Assembly: GCA_963704855.1 (NCBI GenBank)
Contig: CAVPHY010000024.1
Span: 1-64,000, forward strand
Reading direction: 5' to 3'
Source: SZUA-36 sp963704855
GTDB taxonomy: Bacteria; Pseudomonadota; Gammaproteobacteria; Xanthomonadales; SZUA-36
Length of the DNA stretch: 64,000 nucleotides
The notes below the pieces were generated by a model that ran no database searches, had not been told where the DNA came from, and saw only the letters and a program-made list of their open reading frames with translations. Each line of letters opens with the position of its first letter. Within the stretch, counting starts at the first letter, position 1. This document shows positions 52,155 through 60,727 of the stretch, one piece after another. The position numbers and the translations under genes were made by a program.

Positions 52155-52991
52155 ATGTCATATGCGCGTATCATCAGTTTGACTTGCCTGGCCATGATAG
52201 CATTCGCCGGTAACTCTCTTCTTTGCCGTCAGGCACTTAAGCATACCTCCATTGATCCGGCAAGTTTCACAGCCATACGCCTGGTATCCGGTGCACTGGT
52301 GCTGTGGCTGCTTGCACGCTTGAAACACAAGGCCCCGGCGGGCAAAGGTAACTGGTCTTCTGCATTCGCGTTGTTTGCCTATGCCGCCGGATTTTCGTAT
52401 GCCTACGTAAGCCTGCCTGCAGCCAGCGGCGCCTTGTTGTTATTCGGCGCCGTGCAGGCCACCATGATCAGTTATGGGATCTGGAAGGGCGAGCGTCTCC
52501 GGGTCTTACAAATAGTTGGTGTGTCAATCGCTTTCGGTGGCCTCGTCGGTTTGTTGTTGCCGGGTCTTTCAGCACCGCCGTTGTTGGGTTCCGTGCTGAT
52601 GTTGGGTGCCGGTATCGCGTGGGGTATCTATTCCCTGCGGGGTAAAGGCGCAGGTGATCCGACCCGGGTGACAGCGGGCAACTTCCTGCGTTCGGTTCCA
52701 ATCACCCTCGTCCTGAGCTTGCTGATGTTCGATTTCGTATCCTGGGATGCTGCCGGTTTTTACTACGCAGTCGCTTCCGGCGCGCTCGCTTCCGGTATGG
52801 GCTACGCTATCTGGTATACAGCGTTGCCGTCATTGAAAAACACCAGCGCCGCCAGTGTGCAACTCAGTGTTCCGGTTATTGCTGCCCTCGGCGGTATCGT
52901 TTTCCTGGGTGAGCCAATGACGCTGCGATTAGTACTGGCGTCAGTTGCTATACTGGGTGGAATCGCTTTGGTGATTGTGCAAAAACGTTAA
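52155..52991 (+). CDS. DMT superfamily (EamA) transporter
   Basis: A 278-residue protein with ten hydrophobic helices in two EamA repeats (about residues 5-130 and 145-275). The first repeat has AFAGNSLLCRQALK and the second ends RLVLASVAILGGIALVIVQKR. Such permeases export amino acids, nucleobases or drugs. The substrate is unknown. It reads divergently from the aldehyde dehydrogenase with 145 bases between, and the GFA gene follows 25 bases later. Confidence 0.92.
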   Translation: MSYARIISLTCLAMIAFAGNSLLCRQALKHTSIDPASFTAIRLVSGALVLWLLARLKHKAPAGKGNWSSAFALFAYAAGFSYAYVSLPAASGALLLFGAVQATMISYGIWKGERLRVLQIVGVSIAFGGLVGLLLPGLSAPPLLGSVLMLGAGIAWGIYSLRGKGAGDPTRVTAGNFLRSVPITLVLSLLMFDFVSWDAAGFYYAVASGALASGMGYAIWYTALPSLKNTSAASVQLSVPVIAALGGIVFLGEPMTLRLVLASVAILGGIALVIVQKR

Positions 52992-53016
52992 AAATCATAG
53001 GTCCGGAGGTATCAGG

Positions 53017-53439
53017 ATGTCAGGTCAAAAAGCTAACGGCAGCTGTCTTTGCAGCAAGGTGAGCTACCAGATCACGGGTAATATGGGTGTGTTCCAATAT
53101 TGTCATTGCTCACGTTGCAGAAAATTTACAGGCAGCGCGCATGCATCCAACCTGTTTGCAGCGCCCGGTGATTTCAAATGGTTGAGTGGTGAAGACTTGG
53201 TCGGCCGCTATGATCCGGTTGATACAAAGTACTTTGCGACCTGTTTCTGCAAAAATTGTGGTTCTTCTTTGCCGTGGTTATCAAAGAGCGGAAAAGTGGT
53301 CATCATCCCGGCCGGTACATTGGATGACGATCCCGGAATGAGGCCAACGCAGAATATATTCTGTGGATCAAGGCCGGCCTGGTATACGCACGTCAGTTCG
53401 TTGCCGGAGCATGAAGAGATGCCGCCCAGAGGATCGTAG
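53017..53439 (+). CDS. GFA family (glutathione-dependent formaldehyde-activating) protein
   Basis: A 140-residue protein from the ATG at 53017, preceded by GGAGG about 8 bases upstream; an earlier frame start at 52975 overlaps the transporter and is rejected. Zinc-binding cysteines occur as GSCLCSKVSYQI, CHCSRCRKFTGS and FCKNCGSSLP, the GFA fold signature. Members were named for formaldehyde-glutathione condensation, but most have no proven activity. It probably shares a transcript with the DMT transporter. Confidence 0.93.
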   Translation: MSGQKANGSCLCSKVSYQITGNMGVFQYCHCSRCRKFTGSAHASNLFAAPGDFKWLSGEDLVGRYDPVDTKYFATCFCKNCGSSLPWLSKSGKVVIIPAGTLDDDPGMRPTQNIFCGSRPAWYTHVSSLPEHEEMPPRGS

Positions 53440-53577
53440 ACCAGGCGCCCGCGCGGGCGTTGAGCGGGTCCCATACTTCATGAATGCAAGTCGTTTCCAT
53501 TGTATTCAAATCATATAAACTAGCCGCCGTTGAATTTATTTAGTTTCGATGGAGCCCCTTTGGAGAGGATTGTGATA

Positions 53578-55230
53578 ATGAATAGCGCGACAAGCCAGTT
53601 TTTTTCACACCGTCGTGTCACGTTGCTGGTTTTAATGTCACTGCTATTGCTACTGACAGCGTTTGACAGTATTGCCCAGGGCTCCGCGGATACGGGTCAG
53701 GCAAACCACGATGGGGTCAATATGGCTCCGGTCATCATCGATGGCAGGTGGCTGGTGCAGGTACGCGGTGTGTCTTCTTTTCCAGCCAGGGAGCGTGCAA
53801 AGCACGTGCGCAGCCAGGTTATCAATGCAGCCAGGGACGCGTCTTTCCAGGCGGAAAATATCACGATCGTACACAAGGAGGACAGGTCGGATGTAATGGC
53901 AGGCGACACGATATTAATGAGTGTGTTTGATGTGGACGCCGAGATCGAGGGTATAGATCGTAAACTGATGGCTGAAGTGATCAAGGGAAAGACCGCGCTT
54001 ATCATTAATGGCTATCGCGAGGATCGCAGTTCGAAGGTCCTGATAAAGCATGCGACGTATGCGCTTGGTCTGACGGTGGTGCTCGGCTTGCTGTTTTGGG
54101 TGATTCTGAAGCTGTTCCACCGTCTGCATGACTGGGCCGTTCGCCATGTGCACAAGAGCGTGGAGGGCCTTGCCAGTAAATCGCACCACCTGATCCGGGC
54201 CAACCAGCTATGGACCCTGGTCGCGGGCTTCCTGGGCACGGTGAAAGTGCTTACCATTGTGATCCTGGTATATTCCTACCTCAATACGGTGCTGGGATTA
54301 TTCCCCTGGACACGACCGGCCGCCATGGTTTTGTTTGGCCTGGTTCTGAACCCGCTCGAGAGCCTGTGGTTCGGTTTTGTTGGTTCGTTGCCGGACCTGG
54401 CGTTTCTGGTCGTCCTTTTCCTGGTGGTGCGTTACATACTCAAATTGACCTGGATGTTTTTCAGCCAGGTGGCCAAGGGCCGGATCAAGCTACGGGATTT
54501 CGACCCCGACTGGGCGCTGCCGACACACAGGATCGTCCGGTTTCTCATCGTCGCGTTTTCAATCGTTATCGCCTATCCGTATATCCCCGGCTCCGACTCG
54601 CTGGCATTCAAGGGTGTTTCCGTATTTATCGGTGTGATTTTCTCGCTCGGTTCATCATCCTTTATCTCCAATGTGATGGCCGGTATGGCAATGACTTACC
54701 GGGGTGCCTTCAAGGAAGGCGACTGGGTCAGGATCGGTGAAATCACCGGTAAGGTGGAAGAAATCAAGCTGATGACGACACGTATTAAAACCCTTAAAAA
54801 TGAAAGCGTGATGATCCCCAACTCCAACATCCTGAACACCGACGTCATCAACAATTCGGTGATGGCGCGTGAAGCGGGACTGGTGATCTATACGACGGTC
54901 GGCATAGGTTATGACACCCCCTGGCGGCAGGTGGAGGCCATGCTGATACTTGCAGCAGAGCGCACGGAAGGTCTTCAAAAAGAGCCAAAACCATTCGTGT
55001 TGCAAACCCTGATGGGTGATTTTGCGGTGAACTATGAGATCAACGCCTACTGCAAGGATAATGCCAGGCTACCGCGTATCAAATCCGATCTCCACCGCAA
55101 CATCCAGGACATATTCAATGAGCATGACGTGCAGATCATGTCGCCGGCTTACGTGGCGGATCCGCAAACAGCCAAGGTTGTCCCGCCTGAGAACTGGTAC
55201 GCAGAGCCTGCATCAAAACCGGAAGATTAA
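53578..55230 (+). CDS. MscS-family mechanosensitive channel with periplasmic N-terminal domain
   Basis: A protein of about 550 residues from the ATG at 53578 (GAGAGGA upstream). It has a signal peptide or first helix (about residues 12-34), a periplasmic domain of about 120 residues, then five membrane helices and the MscS pore/beta domain (GSSSFISNVMAGMAMTYRGAFKEGDWVRIGEITGKVEEI as residues about 358-396), ending with an alpha/beta cytoplasmic domain. It should open on membrane tension during hypo-osmotic shock. The stop overlaps the MFS start (TAATG). Confidence 0.93.
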   Translation: MNSATSQFFSHRRVTLLVLMSLLLLLTAFDSIAQGSADTGQANHDGVNMAPVIIDGRWLVQVRGVSSFPARERAKHVRSQVINAARDASFQAENITIVHKEDRSDVMAGDTILMSVFDVDAEIEGIDRKLMAEVIKGKTALIINGYREDRSSKVLIKHATYALGLTVVLGLLFWVILKLFHRLHDWAVRHVHKSVEGLASKSHHLIRANQLWTLVAGFLGTVKVLTIVILVYSYLNTVLGLFPWTRPAAMVLFGLVLNPLESLWFGFVGSLPDLAFLVVLFLVVRYILKLTWMFFSQVAKGRIKLRDFDPDWALPTHRIVRFLIVAFSIVIAYPYIPGSDSLAFKGVSVFIGVIFSLGSSSFISNVMAGMAMTYRGAFKEGDWVRIGEITGKVEEIKLMTTRIKTLKNESVMIPNSNILNTDVINNSVMAREAGLVIYTTVGIGYDTPWRQVEAMLILAAERTEGLQKEPKPFVLQTLMGDFAVNYEINAYCKDNARLPRIKSDLHRNIQDIFNEHDVQIMSPAYVADPQTAKVVPPENWYAEPASKPED

Positions 55231-56462
55231 TGCTCCGCGCAATAACACCCGTCGCGGCCCTGTTATTCGGCACGGCCATCCTGCTCACCGGTCAGGGTCT
55301 GCAGGGCACGCTGATACCTGTTCGCGCGACACTGGAGAGCTTTTCAACGATCTCCATCGGTCTGATGGGGGCTGCTTATTTCCTGGGGTTCACCTACGGG
55401 TGCTGGAAAGGGTCTGATTTAATCCGCAGGGCCGGGCATGTCAGCGTGTTCGCCGCGATGACCGCCATCGCTTCGGCCACGCCTTTGCTGCATGGCTTAT
55501 GGGTCGATCCCTGGTTTTGGAGTTTGCTGCGTATTATTTCGGGGTTCTGCTTTGCAGTGCTCTACCTCGTTATCGAAAGCTGGCTGAATGAGCGCTCCAC
55601 CAATGACAACCGGGGTGCAGTGTTTTCTGCCTATATCCTGATCAACATGACCGTGATCGGGGTGGGCCAGCAGATGTTGCAGTTTTACGACCCGCTGAAC
55701 CTGAACCTGTTTGCCCTGGCATCCGTACTGGTATCGCTTGCGGCTGTACCGGTCGTGTTGTCCAAGTCGGAGAAACCGCGTGCCATTGAGCAGACAAAGC
55801 TGGATTTTCGATACCTGTATAAAAACTCCACCGTGGGTATGATGGGCAGCCTGGTCTGCGGGCTGGCGAATGGCTCGTTCTGGGCGCTGGCGCCGGTGTT
55901 TTCCGTCGCTTATTCCAGTGAGATATCGGTTACCGCAAACTTCATGACCGCCGTTGTCTTCGGCGGCGCCGTGGGCCAATGGCCGTTGGGGTGGCTATCG
56001 GACCGTATCGACCGACGGCTTGTACTGGGCGGCATATCAATTGCGGGTGTCGTCATCGGCGCGGTTATGTGGCTGATGGCGCCGGGGCTTTCAAGTGCCG
56101 GAATTATTACACTGGCCGCGTTGTGGGGCGCCATGTCCTTCCCGATCTATTCAATCTCGGTTGCCCACGCGAACGACCGGGCGGACCCTGGGAAATTTGT
56201 CATGGTCTCCGCCGGCCTGCTACTGATGTATGGCGTCGGGGCCATCATTGGACCGTTTATTGCCTCCATGATGATGGCATTCGGCACACCCGGATACCTG
56301 TTTCTTTTCACCGGCATCGTTCATTTGTTGCTGGCAACTTATGTGATAACACGCAGAATGCTCAGGAAGCAGCCACCCCAGGCAGATCACAAACCGTTCA
56401 GCGATGCATTGGCCTCCACGCAAACGAGCTCGCAGATATATGAAGAAGAGCTTGATAGATGA
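55230..56462 (+). CDS. MFS transporter (YcaD-like)
   Basis: A 410-residue protein with twelve membrane helices. Landmarks of the YcaD-like subgroup are GFTYGCWKGSDLIRRAGHV in the first half (cytoplasmic loop 2-3), ESWLNERSTNDNRGAVFSAYI and WPLGWLSDRIDRR in the second. Substrates for this subgroup are unknown. It overlaps the MscS-type gene by one base and is the end of that operon; 207 bases separate it from the sigma factor gene. Confidence 0.91.
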   Translation: MLRAITPVAALLFGTAILLTGQGLQGTLIPVRATLESFSTISIGLMGAAYFLGFTYGCWKGSDLIRRAGHVSVFAAMTAIASATPLLHGLWVDPWFWSLLRIISGFCFAVLYLVIESWLNERSTNDNRGAVFSAYILINMTVIGVGQQMLQFYDPLNLNLFALASVLVSLAAVPVVLSKSEKPRAIEQTKLDFRYLYKNSTVGMMGSLVCGLANGSFWALAPVFSVAYSSEISVTANFMTAVVFGGAVGQWPLGWLSDRIDRRLVLGGISIAGVVIGAVMWLMAPGLSSAGIITLAALWGAMSFPIYSISVAHANDRADPGKFVMVSAGLLLMYGVGAIIGPFIASMMMAFGTPGYLFLFTGIVHLLLATYVITRRMLRKQPPQADHKPFSDALASTQTSSQIYEEELDR

Positions 56463-56631
56463 CTCATAATCGCGATTGTATGAATAGATCAGAGGCTCCT
56501 TAACGGCGCGGTCCGACCGAGAGGGCGCACAGTGTGTCATTTAATGAAAGTGCGGCAATACCGTGCCCTGATTTTTGTTTGCCTGAACTCCTGCCTAATG
56601 CGTTTCACCTGAATTATTTTGCGTTACCCGG

Positions 56632-56661
56632 CTAACCTAAGCCGTACCCCTCCCGTCTATA
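56632..56661 (+). promoter_or_regulatory. Candidate autoregulated ECF promoter
   Basis: CTAACCT (56632-56638) and GTCTATA (56655-56661) are separated by 16 bases, close to the extracytoplasmic sigma pattern GGAACTT-N15/16-GTCTAA with its AAC core. Transcription would begin within a few bases of the sigma gene ATG at 56670, giving a leaderless message. This is a pattern match only. Confidence 0.32.
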
Positions 56662-56669
56662 CTTCTGAA

Positions 56670-57221
56670 ATGACCCAAACCGAGCAAAAAATCATCCGCA
56701 AGGCAGCAGCCGGGGACCGTGCCGCGTTCCGTTCGTTGGTGCTGGAGCACAGTCATTCGGTGTTTAGGTTGGCCTGGCGTCTGAGCGGTGATGAAAGTGC
56801 CGCTGAAGATATTGTGCAGGAGGCTTTTATCAAGGCCTGGCGGAAGATTGGCGATTTCAGGATGGATGCCAGTTTTAAATCCTGGGTACACCGGATCACG
56901 GTCAATACGGCGATGGATTACCTGCGTAAACATGTCAGGCGCAAACAATTTGAGACCGCGGAGCCCGAATGGGAAACGACTGCGCAGGCAGCAGAGGTCC
57001 CGGATACTGGTACCCAGATAGATATCAGCAGGCACACGCAGGTGGCCATGATGGACCTGAGTGAAGCGGAGCGCACCGCCCTGTTGCTTAAACACTATGA
57101 AGGCCATTCCATAGAAGAGGTTGCCCGCATCATGGAAACAACCACGGGCGCCTGTAAACAGAATATTTTCCGCGCAGTCAAGAAGATGCGTATTGCATTA
57201 AGACCACTGGTGGCAACATGA
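56670..57221 (+). CDS. ECF (extracytoplasmic function) RNA polymerase sigma factor
   Basis: A protein of about 183 residues from the ATG at 56670; the frame opens at 56619 but the upstream residues are proline-rich and not conserved. Region 2 is visible as FRLAWRLSGDESAAEDIVQEAFIKAWRKI (residues about 31-59), including the -10-binding DIVQEAF, and region 4 as LSEAERTALLLKHYEGHSIEEVARIM (about 130-155). Region 3 is absent, as in all ECF factors. The stop overlaps the start of the anti-sigma-like gene (ATGA). Confidence 0.95.
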   Translation: MTQTEQKIIRKAAAGDRAAFRSLVLEHSHSVFRLAWRLSGDESAAEDIVQEAFIKAWRKIGDFRMDASFKSWVHRITVNTAMDYLRKHVRRKQFETAEPEWETTAQAAEVPDTGTQIDISRHTQVAMMDLSEAERTALLLKHYEGHSIEEVARIMETTTGACKQNIFRAVKKMRIALRPLVAT

Positions 57222-57976
57222 GACATATCTCCGACGAAGACCTGACCCTGCTTTTTTACGGCGAACACGACGATCCGGTATTGGCCGTGACGGTGGCCGA
57301 GTCAGAAGAGCTTTCAGCGCGCTACGATGCTTTGTGTGATGAGCTCAAACTGGTTGATGCCTATCAAGCACCCCTGCGTGGTGATGAATATGGTGCAGAA
57401 GTCTGGCAACGGATTTCATCAAGGCTGGCGGTTGACGATACAAGGTCAACCGGCCATGCGGGCGCCTGGTTCACTTCATTGCTTCAACCACGATTCAGCC
57501 TGGCCGGTGCGCTTTCGATTGCCCTGGTAGCGTTACTGGCGTTTACGCTGGGTCGCAATGGCGGCCCGGAAACAGGCAACGCCCCGGCAGTTCCGACAAC
57601 AACGACGCAGGTGGCTGTGGCAGATATTGACTCCAGCCGACTATTGACCCGCTCGATATCCGCCCACCTGGAGCAGGTCAACCTGGTTCTGACCGAGTTC
57701 GTCAATACCGCCGAAACCGGCCCGAATGAGACCGGATACGCCACCGACATGCTGGTGGCTAACCGTCTATACCGGCAGGCAGCCGAATCACACGGCAATC
57801 AGAAACTCGCCGCATTCCTGGCGGATCTCGAACCCTTGCTGATCGAACTGGCCTACCAGGCCCAGTCAGGCTCACCGGCAACCCGTGAACGTATGCAACA
57901 GGAGGTCCGGGACGGCCTGCTGTTCAGGGTTCGGGTCATGAACAAACAACTTGGCAAACCCGAAATATCGGTATAA
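57218..57976 (+). CDS. Membrane-spanning anti-sigma factor-like protein
   Basis: A 252-residue protein whose N-terminal 90 residues are cytoplasmic (HISDEDLTLLFYGEHD, then helical LSARYDALCDELKLVDAY), followed by one membrane helix (about 93-112) and a 140-residue periplasmic part with predicted helices. The position directly after an ECF sigma gene, with a four-base overlap, argues for an anti-sigma factor that releases the sigma upon an envelope signal. The zinc-binding HxxxCxxC of classical ZAS anti-sigma proteins is absent, so the N-terminal fold is divergent. The frame ends within the ribosome-binding region of the next gene. Confidence 0.8.
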   Translation: MRHISDEDLTLLFYGEHDDPVLAVTVAESEELSARYDALCDELKLVDAYQAPLRGDEYGAEVWQRISSRLAVDDTRSTGHAGAWFTSLLQPRFSLAGALSIALVALLAFTLGRNGGPETGNAPAVPTTTTQVAVADIDSSRLLTRSISAHLEQVNLVLTEFVNTAETGPNETGYATDMLVANRLYRQAAESHGNQKLAAFLADLEPLLIELAYQAQSGSPATRERMQQEVRDGLLFRVRVMNKQLGKPEISV

Positions 57977-57983
57977 GGACACC

Positions 57984-59546
57984 ATGATGAAATACAGAGA
58001 ATTTTTGAAAACACTCACGCTGACCACCGTGCTGATTGCAGCAACGGTACTGGCACAGACGCCCTACGATGAGGGTCAGAGGGCCTTACGAGAACAGAAC
58101 TGGATGGCCGCTGCGGAGCAATTTGAGAAGGCAATCAAGGCTGATAAGAGTACAGCCGATGCCTCCATGTATTGGCGTGCCCATGCGCTGTACAAAGCCG
58201 GGCGGCAGAAGGAAGCCGGGCGCCAGGTCAATACCCTGGAACGCAAGTATCCTGACAGCCGCTGGGTAAAAGAGGCGCAGGTGTTACAGATTGAGCACGG
58301 TGACTCCGCCCCCGTTCTTGCTGATGTCAACGACGAAACGGGAATGGATGAGGACCTGCGCATGTTTGCACTGGCCCAGTTGATGGACGGTGATCCGGAT
58401 CGGGCGCTGCCGTTGGTATTGGATATATTGAAAAGCACCGATTCAGAAAGCACACGTAACGACGCGCTTTTCATGTTGGGTATGAGCGATGATCCGGTGG
58501 CCCAGGAAGCCATTGCCCGGATTGCACGTGACAGCAAGAATCCGGAACTACAGGCCAATGCCATTCATATGCTGGGAATCTCTTCCAATCAGCCTTCGAT
58601 TCAGCTGCTTGCAGACCTGTATCGGGAATCCGATAGCATTGAAGTCAAACAAGCCGTCATTCACGCCTACATGATTGGTGATGAATCCGGCGAGTTGGTG
58701 GAAATCCTTGGTGATCTACTGAAATCAGAAAAGAGTCCGGAGCTACAAAAGGACATCATCCACACACTGGGATTGATGGATGCTACGGGTGCCTTGCGGG
58801 AAATCTACCCGACGCTTAAAGATGATGATACGAAAGCCGCTGCCCTGGAAGCGTTTTTTCTTGCTGGCGACACCCAGACTCTAAAACAGGTACTCGAGAC
58901 AGAGACAAACCCCAGCTTGCGTAAAACGGCCATCCATGGCATCGCAATGGAGGACGATAAGGGTGCGGCTGAATTGCTTGAGTCGATCTATGACAAGGCG
59001 ACCAGTATCGAAGAAAAGAAGGTCATTCTCGAATCCCTGGTGATGATGGATGACGCACAGGACCTGGCACTGAAGATCATACGCACCGAGACCGATATCG
59101 AGCTCAGGCGCGAAGCGATACACATGTTGGGTGTGATGGAAGCGACCGCGGAAATGGGCGCCCTTTACACAAACCTGGAACAAATGGAGCTGCGTAAACT
59201 GGTGCTCGAGTCCATGATGATCGCCGATGATATCGATGGGCTTATGAAGGTGCTGCAATCTGAAGAAAACCAGGAACTGAGGTCCCAGGCCATCCAGATG
59301 CTGGCGGTCAGCGATGACAGAAACGCCGCCCAATACCTGGCAGAGCTCTATCCGAATGGATCACGTGCGGAGAAGAAGGCGGTCATTCAATCCATGATGA
59401 TAATGGAAGATGCCGAGGCCCTGATGAAGCTGATGAAAACAGAGACTGACCCGGAACTCAAGCGCGAAATGCTGCAGATGCTGACCATCATGGATTCAGA
59501 GGAAGCCGACAACTACCTATTCGAAATGCTGGAGAAAAAAGGATGA
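57984..59546 (+). CDS. Exported protein with TPR-like start and long HEAT-repeat array
   Basis: A 520-residue protein with a signal peptide (TLTLTTVLIAATVLAQ). A tetratricopeptide-like pair (YDEGQRALREQNWMAAAEQFEKAI..., residues about 24-95) is followed by about ten HEAT-type repeats of 31-33 residues. Each ends its first helix with a short hydrophobic, Met-rich turn such as MLGMSDD, MLGISSN, LGLMDAT, MLGVMEA, MMIADD or MLAVSDD. Regularity suggests internal duplication. Exported HEAT arrays form curved scaffolds for protein binding. It starts 8 bases after the anti-sigma stop and overlaps the second HEAT gene by four bases. Confidence 0.85.
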   Translation: MMKYREFLKTLTLTTVLIAATVLAQTPYDEGQRALREQNWMAAAEQFEKAIKADKSTADASMYWRAHALYKAGRQKEAGRQVNTLERKYPDSRWVKEAQVLQIEHGDSAPVLADVNDETGMDEDLRMFALAQLMDGDPDRALPLVLDILKSTDSESTRNDALFMLGMSDDPVAQEAIARIARDSKNPELQANAIHMLGISSNQPSIQLLADLYRESDSIEVKQAVIHAYMIGDESGELVEILGDLLKSEKSPELQKDIIHTLGLMDATGALREIYPTLKDDDTKAAALEAFFLAGDTQTLKQVLETETNPSLRKTAIHGIAMEDDKGAAELLESIYDKATSIEEKKVILESLVMMDDAQDLALKIIRTETDIELRREAIHMLGVMEATAEMGALYTNLEQMELRKLVLESMMIADDIDGLMKVLQSEENQELRSQAIQMLAVSDDRNAAQYLAELYPNGSRAEKKAVIQSMMIMEDAEALMKLMKTETDPELKREMLQMLTIMDSEEADNYLFEMLEKKG

Positions 59547-60571
59547 AAAGCAAATGGCTGAGTCTGGTCCTGTTGGTGCTGAGTAATTACAGCTGGGCCC
59601 AGGCGGGCGGGTTGTACAATGCTGAAGTGTACGGCGATACGTCGATCTCCAACCCGGCAAATGTGATGCAGGAAACAGACGGGCACTGGCTGGCTTTCAG
59701 TCTGCCAGCCCAGGCGGGTACACACTCGCCGTGCTGCTGGAAAGGCAAGCGGAGCGGCATGGGTGAGGCAGGCTGCAATCTTGAAACCAGGCATCAAAGC
59801 TATGGAACAAGGTCCGACTCACCCCTGGCAGAGAGTTTGATTGTATTCAGCCAGGTTCGCGACGGACAGGTACAGAGCATTCGCGTTGTGGGTGAATCAT
59901 GCCCGGTGGATGGTGATGGCGCCCGGGTGAACTGGATAGGAACTGTGGATACGACGGATGGACTGGATTGGCTGGAACAAGTAGCCCGCTCCGATCTGCA
60001 TGACTCGGTGGGTGGTTCCGCCTTGTTCGCATTGGCCTTACACCGCAGTCCGGATGCAGGGCAGCGTCTTTATTCACTGGCCAGGGACATCGACAGTGAT
60101 ATATCCGAAGAGGCAATTTTCTGGTTGGGAGAAAGCCGTGGTGAGCAGGGTTTCGGGCTATTAGGGAATTTGCTGGGAGAGCTACCGGCGGGTGACAGGC
60201 GGCGTGCCATTAACTTCGCTCTGGCCCAAAACAATACGAGCGGGGCAGCGGACTTGTTGTTTGAGATAAGTAAGTCAGATTCAGATCCCGAACAACGCGG
60301 AGAAGCGATGTTCTGGCTGGCAGAGGGCTACCCGCAAAAAGCCCGGGGCTGGTTGTTGGAAGTGATTGAAATCGAACAGGATGAGGACGCTCTGGAGCGG
60401 GCCGTTTTTGCCATTTCGCAATTACCGGCAGGGTTGGGCGACCAGGCATTGCTGGAACTCGCGCAAAACACCCAGCTCTCTCGTGCCGTTAGGCGGCAGG
60501 CTATCTTCTGGTTAGCCCACTCGGACAACGACAGCAGCGTGGCTGCACTGACGGAATTGTTGACCCGTTAG
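59543..60571 (+). CDS. Second exported HEAT-repeat protein
   Basis: A 342-residue protein with a signal peptide (LSLVLLVLSNYSWAQA). Residues about 20-115 are a distinct domain with three cysteines (CCWKG and GCNLE) and low repeat content. HEAT-type repeats follow from about residue 135, with EEAIFWLGESRGEQGF, RRAINFALAQNN, GEAMFWLAEGYPQ, ERAVFAISQLPAG and RQAIFWLAHSDND. The F-W-L pattern differs from the Met-rich pattern of the first HEAT protein, so the two are not recent duplicates. Its start overlaps the previous stop, making it the fourth gene of the ECF operon. Confidence 0.83.
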   Translation: MKSKWLSLVLLVLSNYSWAQAGGLYNAEVYGDTSISNPANVMQETDGHWLAFSLPAQAGTHSPCCWKGKRSGMGEAGCNLETRHQSYGTRSDSPLAESLIVFSQVRDGQVQSIRVVGESCPVDGDGARVNWIGTVDTTDGLDWLEQVARSDLHDSVGGSALFALALHRSPDAGQRLYSLARDIDSDISEEAIFWLGESRGEQGFGLLGNLLGELPAGDRRRAINFALAQNNTSGAADLLFEISKSDSDPEQRGEAMFWLAEGYPQKARGWLLEVIEIEQDEDALERAVFAISQLPAGLGDQALLELAQNTQLSRAVRRQAIFWLAHSDNDSSVAALTELLTR

Positions 60572-60667
60572 AATAGCCCTGGACAAGCGTCATCGAAGTA
60601 AATACGCTGACCTGTAATTGCTCCCTGCGAGGGTTCACGGGCACGGCTCGACCCAAGAGAGGTTTTT

Positions 60668-60727
60668 ATGACAATTGCAGAGACCGGGGACTACGCCCGC
60701 CTGGCGTATCCAGGCAAGACTAAGTGA
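60668..60727 (+). CDS. Possible 19-codon leader peptide coupled to DUF924 gene
   Basis: An ATG at 60668 preceded by AGAGAGG at a good distance opens a 19-codon ORF (MTIAETGDYARLAYPGKTK) whose TGA overlaps the GTG start at 60724 (GTGA). The downstream GTG has only a weak ribosome-binding sequence of its own, so translation of the main gene may depend on this ORF. Confidence 0.4.
   Translation: MTIAETGDYARLAYPGKTK

Noticed and set aside
53448..53466. GCGCCCGCGCGGGCGT hairpin after the GFA gene as a terminator
   Set aside because: A strong stem but no T-run on either strand; the function could not be supported.
58450..59546. Periodic DNA pattern mistaken for a CRISPR-like or satellite repeat
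   Set aside because: The periodicity is at the protein level (HEAT repeats); DNA copies are strongly diverged and coding.
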